A DNA stretch of 64,000 bases from Oikopleura dioica. Lineage: Eukaryota; Chordata; Appendicularia; Copelata; Oikopleuridae. This document shows positions 1-11,654 of the stretch, piece by piece. Made by a program: the position numbers and the translations under genes. Below the pieces are notes generated by a model. That model saw nothing but the letters and a program-made list of their open reading frames with translations. It was not told the origin of the DNA and searched no databases. Position 1 is the first letter of the stretch, and each line of letters begins with the position of its first letter. The DNA lies in contig OU015570.1 in the NCBI GenBank assembly GCA_907165135.1, forward strand, positions 682,001-746,000, read 5' to 3'.

Positions 1-337
1 TCAACTTTTTCCTCGAAACAGTATTAACTTGAAACTTGGCATGGTGATAGATTATGCCAAAGTACTTTTCAAATTTTTTTCAAAAAATTTTTCAAGGTTT
101 TCAACCTTTTTAAGCCTGGCAAAAGGCTAACTTTTGAGCGAATCATGTGATAAGACTCTAGAATAGCTAGATCGACGCAGAATGAGCTCCTGATCATTTT
201 CAAAAAAATTTAGTGACGATATCTCCGATGACTCAGAAATTGCCGAAGAGTGTTACGTAACCTTGTTATGTAACACTTGTTGATACTAATTATTGCTGGA
301 GGACCAAAGAATGGTATGTCCTTACACCGACCATATC

Positions 338-1956
338 TAGGCTTACCGGACTGAATTTTGACTCATTTTTCTAGCTTGATTCAGTAGTCATGTGACACAA
401 ATAAAGAAAGCCTAGAAGCAGGGCTTTCATTTCAGCACCATATCGAGGGGTTTGGGTCATGCCCGCAAGGCAATTTATGGGACCTGAAGTTCCCAAATGG
501 GCACTAGAATTCTTTAGAAGAATTTTTCGATACCGGGCCGGCCTTCTCAGAAGTCGAGAGTCAGTTAATTTGAAAGCCCAGGCTCTGAGCTTTCCGTAGA
601 GCCCAAGAAATCTTAGTGCATGGCAATTTTTGGCCATCAGCGATCAGTTTAATTGTCAATTTACTGCCTATTTTGACCATTTTTTGGGAGAAAGTCATCA
701 ATTTTAGTGAAATTTCACCACAAAAACAAGACGTCAAGCGCTCGCTGAAGGCCACAAACCGCCCTGCACTAAGATTTCTTGGGCTCTACGGAAAGCTCAG
801 AGCCTGAGCTTTCTAAATATCTGACTCTCGACTTATGAGAAGGCCGGCCCGGCATCGAAAAATTGGTAGTAGGGATTTCCTTTTCGGCAGAAATGCCGAA
901 AACTTCGATGGTTTTTCTGATTTCCTTTTCGGCAGCTTGCCGAAAAGTATTTCCAATTTCAAGCCTTTTTCAGGAATACTTTTCGGCAGAGTGCCGAAAA
1001 GGAAATCACAATTTAAAAGCTTTTCGGCTAAATGCCGAAATGAAAATCATAATTTAATGAATTCTTTTCGGCAAAGTGCCGAAATGGAAATCCTTATTTG
1101 GGGAAAACTTTTCGGCAAGCTTTTTCATTCAAGTTTACATGAAAACTCTACTTTTAGGTAGAAAATAATCAAATCTAATCATCCCCTACCTGGGGCTCCG
1201 CCCCTAGGTCCTAAATGCCGGGGTCTAGTCTAGGGTTACTTAGGTTACCTGCGGTAACCCTAACTAACCCTAGCCTATCCCCCTTGGGTAAGGTTGTTCT
1301 GTCATTTTGCCCAGTGCCCCTAACCCTAACCTTTATTTTAGTAAATACTATAATTATTATAGTATAGACTATTTTATAGTCTATAAATTAAGCATTATGC
1401 TTATTTATACTTTCCTGCAAAATTTAAAAGTTTCCTTAAAAATTAATGCATCACTCTTAATTTCTAGAAGGATATACTGTCTTCTTCTTTCTAGACTTTT
1501 TAATTCTTTCTTTAAAATGTGCCGAAAAGCTTTTCCGAAAAACGAATGAAATATAGTAAATGCTTTCGGCAGATCTGCCGAAAAGCTTTCCCTCTAACAG
1601 GAAACAATTCTGATTTCTATTTCGGCAAAACGCCGAAAAGCTTTTCTAATAAATAGGTTAAACATGGTAATACTTTTCGGCAGTGTGCCGAAAAGTAAAT
1701 CAGAATTATGCCTTCAAAATGATTTTCTTTTCGGCTGCATTTGCCGAAAAGGAAATCCTTACTACGGAAAAATTCTTCTAAAAATTCTAGTGCCCATTTT
1801 GGAACTTCAGGTCCAATAAATTGCCTTGCGGGCATGACCCAGACTACTCGATATGGTGCTCATATGAAATCCCTGGTTCTGGGCTTTCTATATTTGTGTC
1901 ACATGACCACTGAATCAAGCTAGAAAAATGAGTCAAAATTCAGTCCGGTAAGCCTA
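338..1956. mobile_element. hAT-like non-autonomous element with TTCGGCA words
   Basis: Ends read TAGGCTTACCGGACTG and its reverse complement, flanked by an exact 8-bp duplication ACCATATC (330-337 and 1957-1964). Arms of about 200 bp pair (338-535 with 1765-1956). A second palindrome pairs 517-619 with 766-868. Interior blocks 874-1145 and 1518-1755 are arrays of a dyad of the form CTTTTCGGCA-n-TGCCGAAAAG. Removing the element restores the CCTTACACCGACC array of the surrounding foldback, which confirms the boundaries. 1150-1510 is AT-rich with CCTAA/TTAGG-like stretches and no gene. Confidence 0.75.
874..1755. repeat. Palindromic TTCGGCA...TGCCGAAA word arrays
   Basis: Two blocks (874-1145 and 1518-1755), each with several copies of a 20-24 bp imperfect dyad, TTTCGGCA followed by a variable 2-5 base centre and TGCCGAAA. 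Open frames across it (for example 835-1161) are by-products of the repeat. Amplified subterminal transposase-binding sites are a possible explanation; that is inference. Confidence 0.7.
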
Positions 1957-2644
1957 ACCATATCCTTACACCGACCAATTCCTTACACCGACCAAAATCC
2001 TTACACCGACCAAATTCTGAAAGTGGTCGGTGTAAGGATTTGGTCGGTGTAAGTATATGGTCGGTGTAAGGAAAATCAAAGTAAATTTTTTCGAAGGCAA
2101 AAACAAAGGTCCTCCCAAAAATATCTTACTCTACCCCCATTGAGCATATATTTTTTGAAAAAGTTATTTTTTTCTTTCATAAAATTATTGATAACACATT
2201 ACTTTTACAGCCTAGGCTCTGGCGGTCATTTTGAGCCAAAGAAAACCTGGGAGGGGGTGGGTCTGGGGGAGCTAGGGGCTCTTGAAGTTGGGGAACTCGA
2301 CAGGAAATGAGCACTATCCCAAAAGTACATGACTTGTGTCACAAATGCATTACAAAGACCATTTATAGATGTTTATTCATTAAAAGATCTTAAAGATGTC
2401 ATTTGGGGTCATCTGAGGTCACTCTTGGTAAAGAAATATGAGAAATTTAGAAAATTCCGATAAGGGAAACGATCTGACCTCAAATGACCCCAAATGACAT
2501 CTTTAAGATTTTTATATGAATAAACATCTATAAATGGTCTTCGTAATGCATTTGTGACACAAATCATGTACTTTTTGGGAAAAAGTGCTCATTTCCTGTC
2601 GAGTTCCCCAACTTCAAGAGCCTCTAGCTCCACCAAGACTCACC

Positions 2645-2836
2645 CAGGGTTTGAAATCTGACGAGCTCACGAGCACGTGAGCACGTGAGTGAGCTCGATG
2701 AGCATGCTCACGCGTGCTCATGCTCACAGAATTCTGGGCCCCTCGTGCTCACGCGCGCTCATGCTCACCGATTATAGAGCACAGTCGTGCTCACGCGTGC
2801 TCGTGCTCACGCAAAATTTTCAGATTTCAAACCCTG
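2645..2836. mobile_element. hAT-like MITE with GTGCTCACGC words
   Basis: Terminal inverted repeat CAGGGTTTGAAATCTGA at both ends, with the CAGGG start typical of hAT elements. Flanks GACTCACC and AACTCACC match at 7 of 8 positions, as expected for an 8-bp duplication. The 150-bp interior is a mosaic of GTGCTCACGCG and its reverse complement GAGCACGTGAG. It interrupts the right arm of the foldback. Open frames inside are repeat artefacts. Confidence 0.75.
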
Positions 2837-3353
2837 AACTCACCCCCTCCCAGGTTTTCTTGGGCTCGCCAATGACAGCCAGGGCCTAGGCTACAATCTA
2901 GGCTAGAAGGCAGCCTTTCAAAAGCTTAGTTAGGGCTTCAAAAATTTCCATTTCCGAAGTTGGCCAGATTTCGGGACTTCAGAGGTACCTAAATGCCCTC
3001 AGGGTACGAAATCACCCCCTCTCAAAAATGAAAATGATCTCCAGCTCCTGAGCTTTCTAAAACTGTATTATATGCTCACCCTACTAAGCCCAGAAAAAGT
3101 CGAATTGCTAGTGATTTCCCCTAGTTATGAGTCAGAATATAATATTTCAATGTTTAAAAAAGTGCTCAATGGGGGTAGAGTAAGATATTTTTGGGAAGAC
3201 CTTTATTTTTCGCTTTTGAAAAAATTTCATTTCCATTTTCCTTACACCGACCATATGCTTACACCGACCAAAATCCTTACACCGACCATTTTCAGAATTT
3301 GGTCGGTGTAAGGATTTGGTCGGTGTAAGGATATGGTCGGTGTAAGGAAATAC

Positions 3354-4020
3354 CCCAAAGAATACATCTAACTAGTTTCAACCCCCAAAAAATGATGATA
3401 AATTTTCAACCCTTTTCCTGGAGGACCTGATTGAGGACTTTTTGATGGAAAACATGGCATTGCTGGAAGAAATTTTTGCTCTTAAATTTCAAATGAACAA
3501 AACATTGCTACGAAAACCATAAAAGAAAAACATGTAGGGGGAATGTGTAAAAAAATGAAAACGGGCGAGGGTGGGGTTGGGGACAGAACTAAGCCTGATC
3601 ACCAAAGTCCTGTCTTCTAATCCCGGCCTTTGTCAAGCCCATTTTAAATTAAAAGCCAGGAACGGGGCTATATCTATTTAGTATATTTTTAAAATCATAA
3701 TTCTTCCAGCAAATTGCTTGTCTTCCAGCAGGAAGCAAGAGGTCCTCCGGGTGATTCCTGATCAATCAGAAGCATCGTCACTGAATTTTTGGCTAAAAAT
3801 GATCAGAATTTCGAGGCGCGTCGAACTAGACTATTCACGGCTTCGTAGCTTTATCCGCTCGAAAAATAGTCTTTTGGAGGTTTTCAGAGGGCGCTAGAAT
3901 GACGTCAGGTGGTTTTTTCAATAATTTTTTGGAAATATTATTTCCACATGTGAGGCAACTACGTCACTAAAAATTAAGTTTCTACGATCCCTAGAAAAAA
4001 GGCTGATTGTCTGTGCGTTT
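3354..4020. other. Non-coding; degenerate satellite header
   Basis: No gene is seen. At about 3563-3690 there is a single decayed copy of the header found elsewhere in front of the 56-bp hairpin satellite (GGGTGGGGTTGGGGACAGAACT, then TCAAGCCCATTT), without tandem repeats. GGTCCTCC and GTCTTCCAGCA motifs near 3417 and 3718-3760 recur at 6796-6880 and 62760-63060. Confidence 0.45.
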
Positions 4021-4023
4021 ACC

Positions 4024-4191
4024 CTATCTATATCCATTAGGAAATTGAATTTCTGCTCCCACTTTCCTGATAACGGTGACTGGAATCGACGAATGTCTCA
4101 TAAACAACCGCATCAACACTTGCTCTCGACGAAACACTTCTTCGTTATTTCGAGGAATCTCAAACTCAACCAAGTCAAAATGAAAACTCAT
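4024..4191 (-). CDS. Hypothetical 55-codon ORF, doubtful
   Basis: A minus-strand ATG at 4191 opens 55 codons ending in TAG at 4024, with an AAA-rich context before the start and a balanced composition unlike the repeats around it (it begins MSFHFDLVEFEIP). No known domain, signal peptide or membrane segment is recognised. It could be a first exon or a remnant of a transposon ORF. An open run continues upstream to 4224 from a non-ATG codon. Confidence 0.2.
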   Translation of the reverse strand: MSFHFDLVEFEIPRNNEEVFRREQVLMRLFMRHSSIPVTVIRKVGAEIQFPNGYR

Positions 4192-4229
4192 TTTTACTAT
4201 TTTACAACTCAAGATTGAGGACAACTGCT

Positions 4230-6290
4230 CTACAATTCAACAAAAAGAACAATAGAATGGAATAGCGATCATAAGCGTACCAAGCCATCTCGGAAAACCA
4301 AAGAAGAAAACGGACTTAAATAACCTAAAACAACAATCGCGAGGAAGAAACACAGACGGACGAAACCTCAATAAAACACAATGAAGCCAACAAGCGACTT
4401 GAATAATGACTTGATATGAAATCTAAAATCGGATATTAAACGACTTGAACCACGGAACTTGAACGAAAACCAACTGCACCAACAAGCTGAAGAAGACTTG
4501 AAAGCAGAATTTTGAAGCTCTAGGACTGAACCAACAAGCAAAAGATAAGCCGATTCGACCATTCATCAGCAAGGAAACCACTTCTTCTTTCGACAAAACG
4601 ATGGTATCATGGAATCGAAATCGACCGCGAATATAAAAACGACTAAAATCGACAAACCAAAATTATTATATCGAGAATAATAAAAATGTTAAATTCAAAT
4701 TCAAACATCCAAAATGATGCGTTATCACTTCGACTATATGATATAGCTTATATTCACTCATACTACGCGACGTTTACTCAGTAAGCAAAAATACCCTTTT
4801 TATCAACTTGTTACTCACGTAAAATCTTAAATCATTTAACTGCCATTATCTTTTCTACTCACTACGAATATTTCCTAAACAAAAATTTCAAATGAGAATC
4901 AAAATGAGCACTTGCAACTCCATCTTTGCTAAGTTTATCAACTATAATCTTAACAATATCCTTCTAGCTGAAATGAAACTCAAAAAGTTCATAAATTTAG
5001 ATGAATAGAAAACCAGAAAATTTTAACAATTTGAATCTAACTATAAAAACTTTATATCACCATCCTTTTCTTGAATAGGAGGGTGGAGATAGAGGCCTCC
5101 GATTCATGGTTATGACAGTAGGCCGATAATCCTAGCAACTACCGTACTGCGTATCTTAGTGACACTACTGTACCACCACTATATAAAGCTGTGCACTCCC
5201 ACTCTAAGTCTCAGTCGAGTTCCTGGAGCAAACTCACTCACTTGCACAAATACACTACATTGACGTTACCCACTTTTACATGGAATAAATATATGATACC
5301 AACACGAATTGAAGAGTCTATACTATAGACTCTATAGTCCATACTTGCAACCCCGAAGACACAACAAGATATTCACAGAACAACCTTTATTTTTCTGGAA
5401 GCCTCTATCAGGGTTATTGAAGGGGCGCTATTAAAAGAGAATTTCAAAAAATCTCGAAAAAAATTTTTGGGATTTTTACCGCCAAAAAATTGAAAACCCC
5501 AATTTGAGAAATTAATGAGAATCAAATTCTTTGTTGATAAATGACATCGATGTAAATGAGTTTGATGTGAAGTTTTATTGCATATCGATTTCGGCTACTT
5601 AAGCCATCTTCAGTGCAAAGAGAACTAGAGCAAGTGGAAATAAACTCCAATTGCAACTCCTTACCGTCTTGGGATTGAGGACGAACTAATTATTCCTTTT
5701 AGCAAAAACTGACTAACAATAGTATTCTAGAGAAATAAAAAATGAAAGATATATTTGATTTTTCAGAGGCACCTTTTGCGCATCAATAAAAGCCAAGCAT
5801 TATTAAGTTCATTTACAATTACAAACGGCCTTTGTAAAACTCAGAAAAAGATTTTGCGTCAAAAATCAAAAGAGACCAATCGTAAATTCTATTTGTAGTC
5901 TAACAGATAATTTTCAGAAATTTTTTATCGAGCAAATTCTCACATCTTTTTCTCCAAAATTTACAGTCAAAAGTTCGAAAGAATTTTACGATTTCTCATT
6001 TATTGGCAGCGACTAGTTTCGGAAATAGATTCCTTCGTCAGGCTATAAGGTCAATAAACAGTTAACCCAGAAACAAGATATTACCTCTGAGAAGCGAAAA
6101 GCGCGTCTGAGTAACAAGCGAGATTACAAAACGAGATATTTGAGCGTAACAGAAATTGCAAAAGGGGCGCCAAGGATGCACAGTTATTCATACTTGGTTC
6201 GTGCAAGAAATTTCTGATAAGACCCTTCGCCTTTCATTTTTGATTCCCTTGATTCTGTCCCTTACTCAAGAAAATTAGAAATTTAAGCGT
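4230..6290. other. AT-rich non-coding stretch, possible solo LTR or promoter
   Basis: 4230-4700 has a CAA/GAA/AAC-rich composition resembling decayed coding sequence, but no frame is open. About 5090-5400 holds TATATAAAG near 5179, a GGAATAAATA signal near 5282 and C/A-rich leader-like sequence, so it may be a solo LTR or a lost promoter; no partner copy is present. 5400-6290 shows only AT-rich sequence. Confidence 0.25.
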
Positions 6291-6294
6291 CATC

Positions 6295-6731
6295 GGTTGA
6301 CGGCGGGAGTGAGTCTTTGTAAAGACTGAGTCTTCGCGCAAAGACTCAGTCTTTTTCTTCGGGCAGTGAGTCTTTTTTAGAAAAATAAAAGACTGAGTCT
6401 TTTCGAGCAATTGTTTACGTCTCTAGAAAAAAATTTGTTATCTCTTCTGAATCATTTCTATTCATCAGTTCCTTATTTAACATGAAGGAATAACCTAAAA
6501 GTCAGTGAAAATGACATTTCAAACCATTTTCTGACCGATTGTGCGCTCCGCGCTTGTCTTAGAGAAAATTCATTGATAAAACGGGTTATACGTTTACCGC
6601 TTCGACTATATTTTCAAGTTGAAAAAGTTTCTAGAGCAAAGACTCACTCCCGCCGATACCGCGCGGTGACGGCGGGAATGAGTCTTTACAAAAGACTCAA
6701 TCTTTACAAAGACTCACTCCCGCCGTCACCC
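6295..6731. mobile_element. Mutator-like MITE with GGGTGACGGCGG ends
   Basis: Left end GGTTGACGGCGGGAGTGAG and right end, reversed, GGGTGACGGCGGGAGTGAG, then inward copies of AAGACTCAGTCTTT. Flanks share GCGTCATC (6287-6294 and 6732-6739), an 8-9 bp duplication. Ends match the element at 49819-50127, so both belong to one family. No protein coding. Confidence 0.6.
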
Positions 6732-6795
6732 GCGTCATCCAACTTAGTTGGAGAATCACCCAACTTAAGGCCACTTTTCAAATTAGCTGTCATCC

Positions 6796-6934
6796 AAACT
6801 TTGTCTTCCAGCAAAGAGGTCTTCCAGCAAAAAGGTCTTCCAGTAGAAATGGTCCTCCACGGGTCCTCCAAGAGGTCACGTGGTCGAAAAATGTAATTGA
6901 TAAGAATTATCATAGGTTCAACCTTCGGTCTTAG
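6796..6934 (+). repeat. Dispersed repeat, GTCTTCCAGCAAA family
   Basis: Closely matches 62993-63120 on the same strand, including three tandem GGTCTTCCAGYA motifs, GGTCCTCCACGGGTC, TCACGTGGTC and GGTTCAACCTTCGGTC. Shared length is about 130 bp. No ORF and no clear pol III promoter. A short interspersed repeat or an element end is possible. Confidence 0.6.
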
Positions 6935-7189
6935 TCCTGGGGTCGGAGGACCTTTCAAACTCACTCCGCCCACGCAATTCGTTTGGACAAAATTTGTATT
7001 GTAAAATGTCCAAACGATTTGATTGCCTAGGGGGTCGGTCAGTCAGGAATGATAATCGGTAAAATGTAAATTCAGTCTTCTAAAACATGAAACCGGCGCG
7101 GCGTGGCTGCCCGTTCAGTGCCCCGCCGTGACCTATTTTTCAGAGGTCCGTTTAATCTGAACGGAGAAAGTATTTTCATTATTCTTTTG

Positions 7190-7713
7190 CGTTATGATCA
7201 TCAAGGCCTGCACTTTCATGAGGACAATTTTGAAAGAATCGTGAGCGTAGAAGTATGAAAAAATGGGATGACTTGCCCAAAGTCTATCTCCTCCCACAAT
7301 TTAGTCCGATTTTCCCAAATTAGAACCATTTTGTAGAGCTCCGTCTACTCATCAAATTCATATACTAACTTTTTAAATTTCAATTTTAAAGATTTTCGAC
7401 GGAGCTTTGAAATGAGCGCTATCACTCCGCGGCCGCCTTTTCACACGCTGCGCTCCTGCTAATGTCTTTTTCGAGGGAGCGCTCATTTCCAAGCTCCGTC
7501 TAAAGATCTATAAAATAAAAATTTAAAAGTAAGTCTACGAATTTGTAGAGTAGACGGAGCTCTACAAAATGGTTTAAATTTGGGAAAAATCGGACGAAAA
7601 TTGTGGGAGGAGATAGACTTTGAGCAAGTCATCCCATTTTTTCATACTTCTACGCTCACAATTCTTTTCAAAATTGTCCTTATGAAAGTGCAGGCCTTGA
7701 TGATCATGACTAG
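7190..7713. repeat. Foldback palindrome about 520 bp
   Basis: 7190-7430 reads as the near-exact reverse complement of 7475-7713: ATGATCATCAAGGCC at one end, GGCCTTGATGATCAT at the other, and GAGCTCCGTCTACTC pairing with its complement. The spacer is about 45 bp. No coding capacity and no clear target duplication. The 6740-7190 stretch before it holds the dispersed repeat and otherwise nothing recognisable. Confidence 0.65.
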
Positions 7714-7977
7714 GGTCCGTACACAAAAAAAAGGTACCCGAAATAATAGCTCAATCGTTTTGATTTTCTTATATGTTTTAGAAATAGCTAATCTAAGTCA
7801 TTTTGCTTTTTTACCTTTTTCCTAAACTAAAGCGTGGAAAAGATATCATGAGTCAAAAATGGGCATTTTCGGGTTCATTATGTTGTCCATCGACTTCAAA
7901 AAATTTGAAGGCATCAATATGACCGGAAGAACGAGCTCAACTCGAATTCATTTTAAAAAATATGAAACACCCGCTCA

Positions 7978-8670
7978 CAGAGTTCGAAATCTGGTAGAAA
8001 ATCCGTGCTCCCGCTCCCTCTCTGCTCCCTCACCCTGAAAAAGGGAGCTCCCTCGAAAAAACCCGTGCTCCTGCTCCCTATATCGAGTTTCAGACGAGAC
8101 ATTTAAAAATAAATCGAAACAAAAAATGTCTCTTCTAATAAAAATCTGAGCAAACACGGTATCCTACAGTGGCGTTTGCGGTTGCCTCCCTGTTGGAGCG
8201 TCCCTCGTTGCCTCCCTATCCAGACGCTCTTTTTCTAGAAGGGCGCATTAAATCGAACCAGAAATCGTCCCGCGTTGCCTCCCTCTCTAGACGCGTTTGG
8301 ATAGGGAGGCAACCGCAAACGCCACTGTAATTAATAATTATGCTTATAATCTGAGAAAAATACATTTTGTTGAAATTGTTAAAGTCAAACTAGATGTGAT
8401 TTTGGCTATTTATTTATATGAAATTTTAAAAGAGACGTTTATAAATATATCTAGTCAAAAACGTCTCTTCTAAGAAAAATACTATAAAGTTAGCGTTTCT
8501 CATTTTTCGGTGCGCAGAGTAGATTCTGGACTATAAATTGTTGATTTTTAAAAATTTTTGAAAGTGGGAGCAAATTGGGAGCTCTCAATTTACTCCCAGC
8601 CCTGGAAACCTGTGCTCCTGCTCCCTCCGTGCTCCCAAAGGGATTTTACTCCCATAGATTTCGAACTCTG
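7978..8670. mobile_element. hAT-like element with GCTCCCTC words
   Basis: Ends CAGAGTTCGAAATCT and AGATTTCGAACTCTG are inverted; flanks CCCGCTCA and CCCACTCC agree at 6 of 8. Just inside each end lie arrays of GTGCTCCYGCTCCCTC and related words. A TA-flanked MITE is inserted at 8167-8327. The degraded duplication makes the boundary less certain than for the other hAT-like elements. Confidence 0.55.
8167..8327. mobile_element. TA-flanked MITE, CAGTGGCG family, copy 1
   Basis: Terminal repeats CAGTGGCGTTTGCGGTTGCC and the inverted copy, flanked by TA on each side, 161 bp long. A 160-bp relative lies at 22758-22917. The TA target and CAGT ends fit Tc1/mariner/pogo-type mobilisation; the mobilising enzyme is not encoded here. 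It is nested in the hAT-like element 7978-8670. Confidence 0.75.
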
Positions 8671-9323
8671 CCCACTCCCTCGCCCGTAATTTACAAAAAA
8701 CTGTAAATTTCGCCGATGTTTTGAACGCGGCGTGCAGCGCTCGATCACGCAAGGGAGCGCGTGATAGAGGGTGGCCACGCAAATTTGCAAAAATTTTGAA
8801 GGCTAGAATAGATTAAAAGCTTTCTTACTCTTTTTTCAATAATAATAATAATTTGATAGAAATAAATAATAAAAAAGACAAAATAAGGGTGACAGTAAGG
8901 GTTTTTGAACAATTTATCAAAAACCAGAACAATAAATATAAACAGATGTATAAAAATAAATTGGGAAAAGGGAGACAAACTTAATTATTAAAAATTATGT
9001 TATTTCGCTTAATAAACAGTTAGTAAATGAATCAAATTTATGGATATCTTTTGTCCATCGTCATTTTGCCCAATAAATTTTACCCATTAAGCCCAATCAT
9101 CTCAATTAAAGTATCTTAAGAACAGATGTTTTCTGTTTCTGTTTTTATATCAGATTTTTGTCGAAACGCATAATATTATTATTTTCAAAAGTAAGAACAG
9201 AATGTTATCTTTGTTTTATTTTCCTTTTTCGATTTACTTTGCTCTTCCGAAGAAATTTGAGACGCTATGAAAGCTTTTCCTAATGGTGTTTTCATCATCC
9301 ATGTTGATAAATCCGTCTTAATA
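8671..9323. other. AT-rich non-coding stretch
   Basis: Simple AT-rich sequence with a run of AAT repeats near 8838-8850. Open frames here are short and of biased composition. No gene, tRNA or paired structure was found. Confidence 0.4.
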
Positions 9324-10099
9324 CAGTGTGAAGCACTTTTAAGGCCGATTTTCGGATGACAGCGAATTTCAAAAGTGGCCTTAAAATGGAAATTTTTTGT
9401 CTCGAGTCGGATGACAACAATTTTTTCCTTTCTTGGGAAAATAAGATAAATGAGGGTTCATAAAATTATTCGGAACTTAACTTTCCTTCACTGTTTTTGG
9501 AATATACTTTCAACTTATTTTCTAGAAAATAGAAATAGTATTATTTTTACGCCCGAACAAAAATGTCCTTTAAATTGAACTCAACATGATTCTTTCTTTC
9601 ATTTTTTCAAAAATAATATTCGTAAAGCATGTCTTAAAAAAGAATCAACATGGCAAATGCTTAGAAAAAGATATGAAGAGATTCTAGTGAAAACGTCAAA
9701 GAATAGTGACGTGAAGAAGACAATTGCTGAGCTTTTTCGAAAGAAAAATGGTTAAGACATTCCTCTGCGTATTTTTCACGCCTATATAATGATGATCGAT
9801 TGAAACACTTTGACTCAAAATCTAAGCGAAAATTTAAACAAGACCGTAAGAAATTATCGTTAATTGAAAAAGTCGAGAAAAAAACATCGAAAAATACCAA
9901 AAAAGAAAAATAAAGATAAAAACACAAGGCATCACGCAGTCGAAGATAAAAAGCTTTTTCAAGTGACACTGTAACTTTCGGATTTTGAACTGAAATTGAA
10001 GGGAAAGTGGCCTTAAAGTGGATTTTTAGGATGACAGATTTTGGGAATTTTTCGAAAAAGTGGCCTTAAAAGGGTCGGCCTTGAAAGTGCTTCAAACTG
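9324..10099. mobile_element. TA-flanked element, CAGTGTGAAGCAC family, copy 1
   Basis: Ends CAGTGTGAAGCACTTTTAAG and a slightly diverged inverted copy, flanked by TA at 9322 and 10100. Subterminal AAGTGGCCTTAAAA motifs repeat inward at both ends. Termini match the element at 50343-50850. The interior differs from that copy; it contains short lysine-rich broken frames on the plus strand (about 9660-9940) with stops, perhaps transposase debris. Confidence 0.7.
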
Positions 10100-10850
10100 T
10101 ATGTAAAATTTTTCTATAGATGCATTACCATAAGAATTTTTTGGCAGAAAATTTCTTTTCGAGTTATCACTATAATCTGAAAGCCAGCATCAGAATAAAA
10201 TGATTCCCAAATTTCTAGCGCCTAATGACGTCATTATGACGTCATTTATGATGATTTAAGATTAAAAAAGGCCCAAATGATGAAATTTTTTAACCATTTT
10301 TGACATTGACCTTGTCTGAAATTCAATTTTTCTTTTTGGAATCTTGTTCAGCATTAAAAACTGAACGATCACCCAGCAAAATTTCATAGAACCGACCGGT
10401 TTTATTTTTAACCGGCGAAATTACAGGTCGGTTAACTACGATATCGGACGGTTTAATGTCGGGTGCATGGCTGTCGATTTCGAGTCCTTTCAAATTACTC
10501 GCAATTTTTTCCGGGTAACCCGCAGATTTTTATCGGGTTACTCGCGCGGAGAGTCTTTTGCGGGCTACCCGCGCTACGATTTTCTCCTTGCCGCCGAGTA
10601 GCTCGCGATTATCCGCTACCCTTTTACCCGTTTCTACTCGCGCGGCGGGTTACTCGAAATTACCCGTACCCTTTTTCTCTCACGCTAGGCGACGAACTGC
10701 AATCCATTTTCCAATTTCGAATTCAAAATTTTCGAAAATTTTTTACTGATTTTTTAACCGTTCTTAAAAAATATAATTAAATAAACAGACTATTTATTTG
10801 CGAATAAATTTATAAGTAAATTTGGCACTGCCAAAATTTACAATTGTAAA

Positions 10851-11341
10851 CTAGGATCGACAAGTCCCACCCGACACCCGATCGAAAACCGACGTTTTTG
10901 TCGGGTTTTTGTTGGATTCTGCCTACCCTACAAAAACCCGACGTTGAAATTTTGGCGACCCTACAAAATCGGGTTTTTGTACGGTCATTTATCGGGTTTT
11001 TGTAGGGTATTTTGTCGGGTTTCTCATCGTATCTCCTCATCAGTTTCTTTAAAGAGGGCATCAAAACTTCTGTTAGCCAAAAATTATGTCTCCTTTCGCC
11101 GATTTGGGTTCAATTTATTTGATTTAACTTCAGTGTTGTGAAAACCCTACGAGAACCCGACAAAGACCCGATAAAAACCCGAAAAATACCCGACAAAAAC
11201 CCGAAAAAATCCTACAAAAACCCGATAAAAACCCGACAAAAACCCGACGAAAACCCGACAAAAACCCGATCGGAAAAATCAGAGCTCAAGAAAATCCGAT
11301 GAAAACCCGATCCGGATTTCGGGGGCATTTGTCGATCCTAG
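10851..11341. mobile_element. hAT-like MITE with AACCCGACAAA words
   Basis: Ends CTAGGATCGACAA and TTGTCGATCCTAG with an exact 8-bp duplication ATTGTAAA (10843-10850, 11342-11349). The interior is a dense array of AAACCCGACAAA and its complement TTTGTCGGGTTT, forward in one half and reversed in the other. No coding. Confidence 0.85.
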
Positions 11342-11654
11342 ATTGTAAATTCGCCAGTGGGAAAATCGACTTTTTTTTGCACTTGACCTGGAGGGATGAA
11401 ATTTTGTGGACTTATTTTTGAGGTCCTTATCAAGAAAAAAATCAAAAAAAAAATCGAAAATTAAGGGTATAGGGGTCAAAAGATCGATTTTTTTATTTTT
11501 GCAAAATTAAGCCTAGATGACCATTTTATAAGCCTGAAAATGATTTTTTTCGAATCGAAAAAATCAAAGAAAGAGAATTAATCCGCAAAAAAATCAATTT
11601 GAAAAAAGTAAAAACCATAATTTAGCGAAAACTTGAATAACTCGTATTTTCAGC

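Larger units (their letters stand above)
320..3347. mobile_element. Large foldback element with hairpin termini
   Basis: Both ends are clusters of the 13-mer CCTTACACCGACC, three or four copies forward then three reversed, so each cluster folds on itself (about 107 bp; right one 3240-3347; left one starts at 320 and continues at 1965-2071 after an insertion). Between them lies a long imperfect palindrome: 2086-2425 pairs with 2465-2644 plus 2837-2900 and 3150-3220, around a spacer near 2426-2464. The right arm has about 250 bp with no partner (2900-3150). Two hAT-like elements are inserted, at 338 and 2645. No protein is encoded. Superfamily unknown; no clear target duplication. Confidence 0.6.

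Noticed and set aside
10463-10780. Protein-coding ORFs in 10.4-13.2 kb
   Set aside because: They lie in inverted arms of a foldback and read opposite strands of the same repeat.
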